The notes under the pieces were generated by a model that did no database searches, was not told the DNA's origin, and worked only from the letters and a program-made list of their open reading frames with translations. Source: Bathymodiolus brooksi (lineage: Eukaryota; Mollusca; Bivalvia; Mytilida; Modiolidae). Taken from it: 64,000 bases of DNA. A program made the position numbers and the translations under genes. Of this stretch, positions 30,467 through 40,810 are shown one piece after another. Position 1 is the first letter of the stretch. Every line of letters starts with the position of its first letter. The stretch lies in assembly GCA_963680875.1 (NCBI GenBank), contig OY804589.1:22909462-22973461 (forward strand), given 5' to 3'.

Positions 30467-31239
30467 GCTCCATACTTATATATATATATGGCAGCTAATT
30501 TGTATTACCACTAGAATGTGCTTAAGCTAATGACATCGCTTGTGATTTTTTTGTTATTACACTTAAAAGTGGTAGAATGCTTTGACCGGAAAATGTGAGC
30601 GTTTGAGTTTACATTCACGTCAGATAACAACATTCCCAGTTCAAACGTCAAACAAGCATATTGGTTGGGATGCCATTAATCAGCTTAATCCCGCATCATA
30701 TTTATGTCTGACCTAAGCCAGGACATATATTTTCAACGGTGGTCTTTTAGTGCTTTATGGGCTCAGCTGACTAATGTTGTTCGCGTAGTTGATATTGATG
30801 GAATTGTTGACCAACTTTCATTTTATAATGCTAGTAAATAAATCTCATGGTTGTTATTATGTATTGTGCATTTACAATTCCTTACTGTTTAAGCTTTCAT
30901 TTCATAATACTAGTCAATAAACTATCATCATTGATGTTTTTATGCTTGGTGTATTTACAATTCTTGACAAACGAAGATTCTGACGGCAGGACTTCTATAG
31001 GTTATTGTATTTTAATAACTTGATATCAAGTGTTAAAGCCTAAACCTAAAGACATAATATATACTTCGTGCTGATTTGTTTGTGTTGTGAGGTAGTTGTT
31101 TACCGTCAGTGCTTAAACTTATTTTCATAACATATAGCAAGAACACAGACATAAACAAAACTATTGTTTTGTTCCGATAATAACAGCTGTTTGTTAACAA
31201 GGCTACACTCACCAACCTTTAATGTTGTGCTATGATTGT
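30467..31239. other. AT-rich intergenic stretch with a small internal duplication
   Basis: 'actttcattttataatgcta' with 'gtaaataa' (about 30818) and 'gctttcatttcataatacta' with 'gtcaataa' (about 30890) form a two-copy repeat of about 75 bp. No coding signal was seen. Confidence 0.5.
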
Positions 31240-31515
31240 AAATGGATGAGTGAGTGATTGTTGTTTTACGCCAATTCAGCAATTTGTCAGCTATATCATG
31301 GCGAGAACAAGTAACTTTTCAATGAGATGATAATGAGGTCTGCTTTGTACTAGACCAACAAGCTGAGTGGGATATCTATAGTGCTAGCTCATTGAAAGAA
31401 CAGTCCGCGGGTAGACATGTCGTCCCACTTGGTCACCTTATTCCGATTCTGAGTCAACCAGTGTTTGCCCTTTCTCCTAAATGTTGCGTGCTTAGCGGAG
31501 AAGTCATGCATTGAT
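31240..31515 (-). repeat. SINE family A copy, reverse orientation, head missing
   Basis: On the plus strand: tail complement 'tacgccaattcagcaattt', body 'tactagaccaacaagctgag', 'gtgctagctcattgaaag' and 'attctgagtcaaccagtg'. The tRNA head with its A and B boxes is absent, consistent with 5' truncation during retrotransposition. Confidence 0.8.
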
Positions 31516-32221
31516 CAATGATAATAATAAAATATGTCATGTGCTCTCGGTACCATACACAATAGTGCCTCCAAACAAAGTGTAATAAATAAATCGTAAT
31601 CTGAAACTAGTTGAAGACGTTCAGTATTTAGTAGAAGTAGAAGTACATTATTTTGTACTACACTGGTTTTATTTGAGCAGTCAAATTGCATTCACTGGAT
31701 ACATGTTGGCTTTATACTGTATAGTTTTCTGGTACCCCTTGTCAAATGTTACCTGTTCAGCTTTTGGAAACACGTTTTAAATCAATTTTACTTCCTGTTG
31801 ACAGAAATTTTCAAATGGAGCAACACAAGGATAATTATATAATTGTATAATTTTATTATTTACATTGTAAAACATAAACGTCGATTGATTAATGTGATAT
31901 GTCTTCAAGATAAATATAATATTAATACAGTGTCTTAAACGTTTATGTGTATTCGGTGCTAAACTATGATATTATTACGTGATACTATATTTATTAATTA
32001 GCCATACAATTGTATCTTATAATGGGTATTTAAGATATCATGTAAACTAACCATTTGATATATTTAGAATAAGGCCAATACAGAAAATGCAAACAGGTCA
32101 ACATTTTATTAAATTCACAACAATAACATGTTATAATTTTTTACACCATGAACAGTCCTTGAGTTTCTGGTTTCATTACAGTTACTCTTGGGATGAAACA
32201 ATTTCATTTGTTATTGAGCTG
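31516..32221. other. AT-rich intergenic stretch, nothing recognised
   Basis: No shared repeat was found. A minus-strand AATAAA (plus 'tttatt' at about 32104-32109) lies roughly 113 bp beyond the stop of the ORF at 32222-32569. Confidence 0.4.
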
Positions 32222-32569
32222 CTACACATGTTTTTTTCTTTTATTACTGCCAGTAACAATATGGACATTAATTGTACTACCATTTATGATTGCTCCGTGA
32301 AACATTGAAAATGGGTTTTCCTCTTTTTCTAACTTAATCTTGTTGCTTGTTAGATTTGACTTTTGACTGACACAAGTATTTGATTCAGTTACATGCAATA
32401 CACGGAACGGTACTGGCTGATTCATATCATCTACAATTTCAACTGTACTTTCTATATTGTCACGATTATCAGACAAACAAGATAACATATTGTGGTCTGG
32501 GATCAATACACTGGAAATAGTATTCACCTCGGATGCCTCGAAGAATATCATGTTCCATGGGTTGATCAT
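32222..32569 (-). CDS. Hypothetical 115-codon ORF, unrecognised
   Basis: ATG at 32569 and TAG at 32222-32224. The composition is balanced (acidic middle, no low complexity), unlike the T-rich shadow ORFs elsewhere. The C-terminal third contains 'FHGAIINGSTINVHIV', a Gly/Asn/Ile-alternating segment. This reminds me of short beta-forming motifs at the ends of some immune-signalling proteins, but that is only an impression. There is no signal peptide or membrane segment. An AATAAA lies about 113 bp downstream on the coding strand. It could be a single exon of a larger gene, a small intronless gene, or chance. No function is assigned. Confidence 0.3.
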   Translation of the reverse strand: MINPWNMIFFEASEVNTISSVLIPDHNMLSCLSDNRDNIESTVEIVDDMNQPVPFRVLHVTESNTCVSQKSNLTSNKIKLEKEENPFSMFHGAIINGSTINVHIVTGSNKRKKHV

Positions 32570-32989
32570 TCCTTATATTCACCTTATGGAAAGTCATCAA
32601 TCGTATAATGTTCTAGGTACAATGTTACAATTCTAGTCGTAAGAAGATACATTTTCACTCCAATAGCAAATAGCGTGTAGAACTTCTCCAAGAAAGTAAG
32701 TGTACGAAGGAAGATAACTCTAATACATTAACAAAAGGCGTAAAAATGTTAGAACAAAAATGAAATATAGCATAAATATAACTATACAAATGTTATGTTC
32801 ACTAATATCAATGATATTTTATTAGTTAACACAAACTACTGTGACTAATATGGCGAAAAAGTCCGCGAATAAAATATATATCTCTATCAACATTCATATT
32901 AATAATCATATATTACTGAAAAAAACAAAAAGGTAAAATATGTTTATAACAAAATTGTTATATATTATTCATCAGCCAAAAACTAATGC
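32570..32989. other. AT-rich intergenic stretch, nothing recognised
   Basis: No repeat or coding signal was identified. Confidence 0.4.
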
Positions 32990-33116
32990 GCTCATGGCGA
33001 GGTGTACTCGATAAAACATCATGTGATGAAGTTTGTACGGGACTTGTAGCAAGTCTCCTGGTACTCCGGTTTCCTCCACCAATAAAACTGACTGTCACGA
33101 TATATATATATATATG
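32990..33116 (+). repeat. SINE family B 3' half with a (TA) expansion at its end
   Basis: Begins 'cgctcatggcgaggtgtact' and runs to 'cctccaccaataaaactgac' and 'cacgatatatatatatat'. The usual 'gatatagctgaaatatt' is replaced by a (TA)n run. Confidence 0.7.
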
Positions 33117-33487
33117 GACCGTAAACACCATCAACGTAACTCCATAAAGCTAACGTGTGGTAATAATCATATGTTATATTTGTATTATATTAGAATTGGA
33201 TGTAACATTAATATAATTTACAAACTGTTTAGATTTTGTTCTGACGATGTGGTAATTTTTCTTTTCAATCATATTGCAGTTGTGTTTATATATTGTGATG
33301 CAATCTTTCTTAAATGATGCCAAGATCACTTCATGTTAAAGACCTCTATTTGGCAGATATCTTAGAAAAAGGACAGTATGTACATTGAAACTGCTACCAA
33401 AAAATAACATAGTAGGCGGATTGTAACTTTCAGCTGTCCATACTTTTTTGTGGACCAGTCACAAGTCGTTGTTTCATTCATTCCAAG
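33117..33487. other. AT-rich intergenic stretch, nothing recognised
   Basis: No repeat or coding signal was identified. Confidence 0.4.
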
Positions 33488-33747
33488 GGCCGGGTGGCTC
33501 AATGAGCTAGGTAGTTGGATTACCTAACAACTAATACAAGCCTATCACCAATACGGCATGGGTTCGCGCCCGGCTTTGTAAATTAGAAAAAAGGTGACTC
33601 GACTCGCAGTCACAAGTGATAAAGTTTACCAATTGGTTGCCCATGATCGGCGGTTCTCTCTGGGTACTCCGGCTTCTTCCACCACTAAAACTGGTTGCCA
33701 TGATATAGCTGAAATATTGTGGAAAGTGGCGTTAAAACACCACAAAT
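33488..33747 (+). repeat. SINE family C copy
   Basis: 'gggccgggtggctcaatgag', 'aggtagttggattacctaac', B-box-like 'gggttcgcgcccggc', and tail 'ctccggcttcttccaccact' with 'gatatagctgaaatattg' and 'gtggcgttaaaacacc'. It is better preserved than 1626-1871. Confidence 0.78.
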
Positions 33748-34335
33748 CAATAAACAAAAATCAAATCATTCATTCCTCATTTTTGTATTTTTTGCTACAT
33801 TGACTATTGTCGAACTTTTGTACTCGTTCTGTGCATCTCCAATTCTGTCTAATATGGTACATGTAATGTATTGATGTACTTATTGTCCAGGGTTGACCCT
33901 CGTGTAATATAAACACAACTTCATTGAAGGCTCCCACATTTTAATTAGCAAGGCAAAGTTTTATTTTTACAAAGAATATTTATGTAGAGTTATATTTCTT
34001 ATTCCATAGCTGATACAAAATGTATCAATATACTCCAGTATCTCTTCTGAAAACACAAAGTTGGTCCGTTCATATATTTTCGTTTGTCTTACGTACGTCG
34101 TATCAACATATATATTTCTTATATACAGTCGTCAAACCTGTGAATAAAGAGCGCTGAAGACAACATGAAAATGTGTTCTTTATGAGCAGTTGTTCTTTAT
34201 ATACAGGTTCAAATGTTGTGCATTATTCATTACATGGTGAAAATGAAACTGGCCTTTATAGACAATGATTTACTATAATACAGGAGCCCTTTAACTGTAT
34301 ATAGTATATTGGCTCTTTTTCTTTTTTTATATTAG
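33748..34335. other. AT-rich intergenic stretch, nothing recognised
   Basis: A weak pair 'gagcgctgaagacaacatg' and 'atgtgttctttatgagcag' sits at 34149-34190. No convincing feature was found. Confidence 0.4.
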
Positions 34336-34409
34336 GGCCATCGTGTTCGTGATCTTATGGTAGTTGGATTTATAACTAATTGTGCAATAAGACCTTATCA
34401 CTACTTGGA
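34336..34409 (+). repeat. SINE family B head fragment
   Basis: 'gggccatcgtgttcgtgatc', 'ttatggtagttggatttata' and 'tatcactacttgg' match the family head. The element stops before the B-box. Confidence 0.65.
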
Positions 34410-35670
34410 TAGTGATTATATTGTACTGTTTCCTGTAATTGGTGTTTTACATCTGTCTTAGATATCTATTAGATATCTATTAGCATGTATCAACAATTGC
34501 AAATAGGTAAACGTGGAGCGTCGCTCTTGTGTTCTTTTCTGTACTATTAATAATAATCTCTATTCACAAAAGTCACATCAACTATGGGTATACAATACAG
34601 CATGAAATATACATAAAATATGCATAAAATAGCAGAAGGTATTTTGATACAAATTATAAAAGTTTTTTCTTTTCGTAAATTATATTTTGTGACGATCATC
34701 CAGTTCGTGATGACGACTATGTAATATTTGTAGCGATGACGTCAATCTACTATATACGAGCAAAGAAGCATTGCTTGAGTAGCTTTGCGACAGAAGATAG
34801 GCTCTGTCCAGAAAATCACTGTATCTGACGTAGTCATGTTAAGGTTGTCCATCAATTGAAAATCCATAGAAAAAAACGTGTTTTTACTTTTTGGTTCAAT
34901 ACACGCAAAAGTGCATTAATTTTACTCATTTAAGCCATAAACCAATAAAATTATGTGTGATCTACTCAAAATGAACAAAAAAATATTAGGAATTAATTAC
35001 GGAGGTCACGTGATCACATTAAAGAGAAAGTAGCATCGTGACCACTAAAACCGAATAGAACAACGGCATAATGATGTTCAATACAAGTAATGAAGGAACC
35101 GGCGGATTGGGGATATCCTATTCTTCTTGAATTTTATTTAATTAGATGTGCGAATAGATTGAAAGGCTAAATATGCAAGAAACCCCCCTTTTTCCGAGTT
35201 CTATGGAATTTGTCTTGCTATGTTCAATTCCTGTATTCTTTGCCATATGAAAATATCGTATTTAATGATAAAGTCTGTTGACTGTTAAAATTTGTCTAAG
35301 ATCAGTCTTCGGATGCTGTTGTTCTATTACATTTTTTAAAATTTAATAAACAAATACTAAAAAACGATTATTTTGAAACATTTGAGGGGCGTAGGGTTTT
35401 TGTAATATCGATTGCGGACGTGTAAATATTCCGGATAAGTTACGTCACAGTAAACGTCATGTAATACAATCGTTGTTTTCATTTTCATTTAATAATCAGC
35501 GTAGTAACAATTTTCCTTAAATACATGTTTTATAGATGTGCTTTAAAAGCTGCCTTCTTCACAAATTAATTTCCATTGTTTATCTGCTGAAATATCTAAA
35601 CAACAACGGCCCCGTAGTATTTTACATGTGTTGACCCTCTCTACTGCTTTTTGGATAATAACAATAGAAG
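34410..35670. other. Intergenic stretch, nothing recognised
   Basis: No coding ORF or shared repeat was seen over 1.2 kb. Confidence 0.4.
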
Positions 35671-35909
35671 CAGGACCGTCTTAACAGCATCACGGGCTCC
35701 CGGGTAAAGCAGTGCACTGGGGTCCATACCTACACAACCACTCATAGGAATAAAACTGTAAATGTACATAAAATTAAACATATATATATATTGTATTGGT
35801 ATTTCTAACAAAGTCAGTGTTTAAACATTAGATAAACATATAGTACACAACATATATTCGTGGGTCCCCGGAAAACTTCCCAGCGTGCCCATGCGCTAAG
35901 ACAGCACTG
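35671..35909 (+). mobile_element. hAT-like MITE copy 1
   Basis: Starts 'CAGGACCGTCTTAACAGCAT'. Ends with 'cgctaagacagcactg', whose complement is 'CAGTGCTGTCTTAGCG'. Between are 'agcagtgcactggggtcc' and 'cagtgtttaaacatta', shared with the copies at 52271-52530 (reverse) and 55512-55775. Flanking octamers are 'aatagaag' and 'aatacaca', a decayed or absent target duplication. Confidence 0.8.
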
Positions 35910-36663
35910 AATACACACCTCTCCTACATCCCTCCAATGTAAATGTTAAAGATTAACAGACCACACTGGACGCAATGTGATGATAATACCTTACATGACC
36001 CTTTGGGTCTGGTTATGGTGAGGTAAACGTTGGTCCATGTGCGATTTGCATAAACATGTACTATATATGCACGCGCTACAAAATAGTCCCTAAACTTGAT
36101 AACGAAGAATAGTTAAAGCATTTGTTTTTTGCAGTTTCTAAGAAAACTATTAAATATTAATATGAAAAGTTATGGATAACAGACGACGGACACTAAATGA
36201 TAATACTTCACTTAGCCGGTTTGGCCAGTTGAGCTTACAAACATGCTTAATTTCAAATAAGTAAACATTATAAAAATATTCAAATACCACAGGAAATAAG
36301 GTTTGGTAAATAAGAAAGAGATTGTTATTTAATGCCAAACGAGCAATATGAAGAACTTGATATTTCCAAAAACTCTGGTAAAGCTTACAAAAATACTAAT
36401 TTTGACAAAGAACACATTTTGGCAAATCACAAGTCATTCATACCATCACTGAATATTCCGATAAATGAATGAAATTGTGAATTATCTACTTTATATTGGA
36501 TAGAAGACAGAAGAATCAATATTTAGACAGGTATATTCTCGGTTCTTCTACTTGTTCAACAAAAAAACTATCTATAACTATGACTAAAATGTTGCATGCA
36601 GTCAAAGGAGGACTACAATCATACTCTGACAAAGTATATTCACGTGGTAACATCGATCAAAAG
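35910..36663. other. AT-rich intergenic stretch, nothing recognised
   Basis: No repeat or coding signal was identified. Confidence 0.4.
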
Positions 36664-37045
36664 CACCGCATCGGTGGCGTAATGATTAGCGTGCTCGTCT
36701 CATGTGCGGTAGATCGTGGGTTCGAGCCGCGGTCGAGTCAAACCAAAAACTATAAAATTGGTATGTGTTGCTTCTCCGTTAAGCACACAGCATTACAGAG
36801 AAAGAGCAAAGATTGGTTGGCTCGGAATCAGAATAATGTGTCCGAATGGAGTGACATTTCTAACCGTGCACTATTGTTTCAGTGTCAGTGAGCTAGCACT
36901 ATGAAAATCCACTCAGCGTGTTGGACTAGAACAAAGCGGACCTCATCATCATCTCATTGATAATTAGCTTGTTCTCGCCATAATATAGCTGAAAAATTGC
37001 TGAATTGGCATTAAGCAACAATCACTCACTAACTCAATCAATCAC
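36664..37045 (+). repeat. SINE family A, full-length independent copy
   Basis: A-box 'TGGCGTAATGA', B-box 'GGGTTCGAGCCG', body 'gctcggaatcagaataatg' and 'gagctagcactatgaaaatc', tail 'taatatagctgaaaaattgc'. It ends in 'caatcactcactaactcaat'. It differs at many sites from the 17176 copy, so it is an independent insertion. ORFs over it are spurious. Confidence 0.85.
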
Positions 37046-37279
37046 AAGTGGATACTGAAAGAAGATCATTTTAATTCTCGATTATTTCCTCTAGCCAAAT
37101 ATTTGACTTTTTTACCTTTTGCAACGTTACAAGTTTATAGTATTGGGTCACGAATTAACTTATTTTGTCAAGCACGAAATGAAAGACAAAAAGTGCTACA
37201 CATAAAATGAAATCATCAAAATGTTGGAGTTCCTTATCGATAACATATTTGACGAGTTCGAATGGCACATTGTTCAACA

Positions 37280-37484
37280 AATCATAGTTAGGCATCCCTA
37301 TGGGAACAAACTATGCCCCTCTCCTCTCCAACTTTGTCTATGCTCCTAAGAGTCTGAGTTTATACAAAAACTTATCAAAGACAAAACAACAGTAGAGAGG
37401 CTCACTCCCAGGTATATTGATGATTTTCTGCCAATTAATAATACGAACTTTGCTAACTGGATTCCATTAATAGAGATTTCTCGA
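37280..37484 (+). pseudogene. Reverse-transcriptase core fragment
   Basis: Two conserved RT boxes remain. 'GIPMGTNYAPLLSN' is read from 37291. 'RYIDDFLPINN', carrying the YxDD catalytic box, has its YIDD at 37413-37424 in a different frame, so at least one indel and one stop lie between them. The spacing and the residues after YIDD resemble a retroelement family whose downstream 'LYDKRDDFNF' block is found at 53903. Penelope-like or a related non-LTR group is possible, but I cannot assign it firmly. Only about 65 codons survive. Confidence 0.7.
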
Positions 37485-37829
37485 TAACTGACGAATGGAC
37501 GTATCTTCCCGTAACATAACGAAACAATGTTAATTTACGTAAAGATATTTAAAGGGAAACCTTACTGCAACAATTGTTTTCATTGTTCCTTGAGTGTAAG
37601 GGATCGTCGCACATTGTCGCAGCTTTTTTTCAAACGAAGTTAATTCGTAGGTGGGTGGTTTTGAGCTCTCTCGTTTGAAAAAAAACCAAAATCGCACATT
37701 GAGATTTGTCAATAAATCTTTAAAAATGCACTTAAAAACGGCATAACATTGAATGGAACATCGTTTTAATTTCTTTCGAGTCTGTATATTGTACTGTTTC
37801 TTTAGTATACTCCCTTCCTATGGTACCGT

Positions 37830-38648
37830 GGGTTCTATGATACCACGGTATTTACGTTTCACACGATTGCGCAATTGCAGCGCCACCTAGTAGCAGATCT
37901 ATTTTGGTATAGTGGAGTCCCAACCTACACGCTTACGATCCATTCTCTATCCAGAGTTGTCGTTCCCGCTACGCTCCACTCTATCTCTGTCAACGCTCAT
38001 TTTACAAGATTTTTGTAAAATTTAGAAACAGTAAAAAAAATGTACTTAAAATTATTTTATTTATTGTAGATATCAATAAAGATGAATAATGATTTGTGAT
38101 CGTTTTTAATTTTTACCTCCGCAACATAGTTCTCCAAGAAGTGTGTGTGTGGGGGGGGGGGGGGGGGGGGGGGGGATCATTTTTAAGCTTAAGAGAATTT
38201 ATTTGAAATGAGTGATTTATTTTCATCTTTATTGATATTTACAATAATTAAAATAATTTTAAGTACATTTTTTTTTCCTGTTTTTAAATTTTACAAATAT
38301 CTTGTCAAATGAGCGTTGACAGAGCTGAGTGGAGCATAGCGGGAACAACAACTTTGGATAGAGAATGGTTTACGATCATCTGTCAAAATCTTATAATACA
38401 GCACTCCATAGACTGATTTTCGGAACTACCTCGGTACCATATGAATCTCCTTTTCTTGACCTATAAAATGGATGGCTGTTGTGCGGATTGCCGATTATAG
38501 ACTCGTAAACATACTTTGGTTAAAAATAATGCATTGGATATGAAGGAAGGGATCTGCTGAAGTAATAAAAATAATATTTTCACTCGGGTATATAACCGTT
38601 TTTAGTTATTTCTGGTAAAACATTAACTACCGTGGTACCATAGAACCC
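37830..38648. mobile_element. Foldback-type element with nested inverted repeats
   Basis: 21-bp ends: left 'GGGTTCTATGATACCACGGT' from 37830, right complement 'GGGTTCTATGGTACCACGGT' ending at 38648. Inside, arms of about 160 bp (37937-38096 and about 38213-38372) are inverted copies at high identity. Both contain 'ccattctctatcca', 'gttcccgct', 'tgtcaacgctcatt', 'aatgtacttaaaattatttt' and 'atatcaataaagatga'. The spacer holds a 25-G run. No coding capacity was found and the target duplication is not clear. Confidence 0.75.
38151..38175 (+). repeat. Run of 25 consecutive G after (GT)5
   Basis: A homopolymer preceded by 'gtgtgtgtgt' (38141-38150), located in the spacer of the large palindrome. 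It could form G-quadruplex structures. True length may differ because such runs are hard to sequence. Confidence 0.9.
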
Positions 38649-39211
38649 CGGGCTACTGAATAAGTAATGGGTGTATATGTATCCTGTTTGCGGTACAACT
38701 AAATATCATGCGCAACGAAAAGCAACGGTCTTCTTTTGCAAATTAAAAAAAAATAATGTTTTCGATTCTTGGAACGTTTTATGGTTCACTTGTATAGAAA
38801 GGGCTTTAAATGTATTTCTTGATATACAAGATGCATGCACTGCTCCACAAATAATAAATAAGTGTTCCAGATCTTTGCACTTATTATAAGAATGCACATT
38901 ACAGAGATGTCCATATTAATCTATAAATATCATTTATTGGTACAGTATGTTTGTTGAATTATATGTACACTTAGATGAAATCAAGTGTCTGTGATTTTGA
39001 AAGGATAAAGATTCATAGATAGACCCTTTATCATGACATGCATATGGAGAATACATGGTTCTAAACCCTATAGTGTTAGGTGGAGTTTGGTTTATAATAC
39101 ATCGTATTCTGTTTTTCACACTTTCATTTGGAGGGGGTGGGTGGGAGGTTCTGAGCCAAATGAAACTAACTTCATTTGAAAAAAACTGTCACATTTTGCG
39201 ACGATCCCTAA

Positions 39212-40756
39212 GTGATTAGATATTTTTTTCCCTCCATTTCGGTGCTTAAAACAGTTAAAAATTAATATCACTGGCCAAATGATGGTTTCACAGTGACATT
39301 ACAGTCTGCATACAAAATACATATTTTCCTCAAACACTATTTATAGATATACTTCAAGGAAGGGTGCTTTTCAAATTTATTTATATATTTGTCTTTAATA
39401 TTTCTGATTTAAATTTTCGCACAAGTAAATAATTGTGCCAGACTTGGGAGAGAAAAAAATAATCTGACTAAGGAAAATCAAGCAATATAATACTTATGTA
39501 AAACTGGATATTGAATGGAACATTTCTGATTTCATATGTAAAGAAAATTAAATGATTTCATTTTCCCAAAACTTGTCTGTCCCATGGTAACACAATAACC
39601 CCTTTTAGGCTTATTTATACCTTTTCAGCGACGGCCCCCCGACCATTGCCCGATCGTCGTGCAAAAATCGTGCGATTTTCGCTTTCTATTGTTTTATTAG
39701 ATAAGAGAAATGCTTTAGAAAAATCTACTGTATACTAGTTTAACCCCGTCACTTTTTATTGAAGTACCTGAACTAAGCCAGGAGGGGTCATTTATATGTG
39801 TGTTAGGGATATCGAATTTACATATTTTTACGATTTTTCTATTGAATGCTGGAACTGTTCCAACAGTGTGATATATATTTTTTCATTTTATTATAGGTTA
39901 TGAAAAAAACCCAGCTGAGTTGCAATTGCTAAGATGGTTGTGATCCGTCTTCCGTAATCAAAATCGTCAAAATGAAATACAACCGATTTGATATCAATTG
40001 GTGACTTGTTTCAACCTCATTTAAAATATACCTTGAAATTCTTTAAAACTTTTACATCACGTTCACGATCTTTTATTACAACACTATTTCACTCAAGTGA
40101 ACATTTTTTTACCTGTTCTAGTTAAAGGCCCTTATCAAACAGAATCATGCAGTTTATATGTAATGCAACTAGTACGCATTTAAACCACATAAGGATATTT
40201 CTATTTTCCACACGTTATGGTGTGGGGTCGCTATTGTGCATGCAAAATATTAATTGCAAACCCCATCGACTGACTTTATGCTACCTGTCTAGAATATTTT
40301 ATTTTTTCTCGATCGACAGTTCAGAAGCTAGAAAACAATATGATGCATATTGTCTGTCAATCATGCAAACAATAACTTATGCACATGACAGAACGCATGT
40401 TCAAGGCACCGTATGGATAGTTCCCTTTGATTTAAAAGAATGGAACTGATAGAGGTTAACAATTTAACTTGGGCGCAAAAGGGGAAACTTTATGTAATTT
40501 ATGAAAATGTGATGTGAATTTTAGCGATCCTCAGATTCAAATCCATTCATCTACTTTCCTACACTTGTATACATGCAATGTATTATACATATGCATATTT
40601 CAAATGTTAAAATATTTCCACTTTGTTTTACTCGTCGCTTTCTTTTAAGAGCCCCAGCTTTATACTGCTCATGCTCAGCAACGGACCACCTTCATCAATT
40701 GTTTTAGCTCATCGATGATCATGAGATTCACTCAAATAAATAACACAGACCATGCA
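39212..40756. other. Intergenic stretch with a fragment of a mussel-type repeat
   Basis: 39745-39870 ('ctttttattgaagtacctg', 'aactaagccaggagg', 'gttccaacagtgtga') resembles the sequence before the minisatellite at 12903-12990. A 100-codon ORF at 40147-40449 starts with ATG but shows no recognisable pattern. Confidence 0.4.
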
Positions 40757-40760
40757 ATAT

Positions 40761-40791
<31 letters not shown>

Positions 40792-40792
40792 T
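40757..40792. repeat. (ATTT)n microsatellite, about 8 units
   Basis: A simple tetranucleotide repeat directly before the Harbinger-type transposase remnant. Confidence 0.9.
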
Positions 40793-40810
40793 GCTTTGGT
40801 GTCAGTTTTT

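Larger units (their letters stand above)
37600..39211. repeat. Outer inverted-repeat pair (about 48 bp) enclosing a foldback element
   Basis: Left arm 37600-37648: 'gggatcgtcgcacattgtcg' and 'tttttttcaaacgaagtta'. The right arm, read on the minus strand from 39211 to about 39162: 'tagggatcgtcgcaaaatgt' and 'tttttttcaaatgaagtta'. The arms bracket 1.6 kb that includes the element at 37830-38648. Each arm is followed inward by a G-rich 'gtgggtgg' block. Confidence 0.65.

Noticed and set aside
36496..36891. 131-codon ORF ending in a Ser/Arg-rich segment
   Set aside because: Its 3' two thirds read through the tRNA head and body of a SINE A copy, so it is a repeat shadow.
40147..40449. 100-codon ATG ORF
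   Set aside because: No motif, membrane segment or repeat link was seen. It contains sequence near mussel-type repeat fragments, so chance is the simpler explanation.
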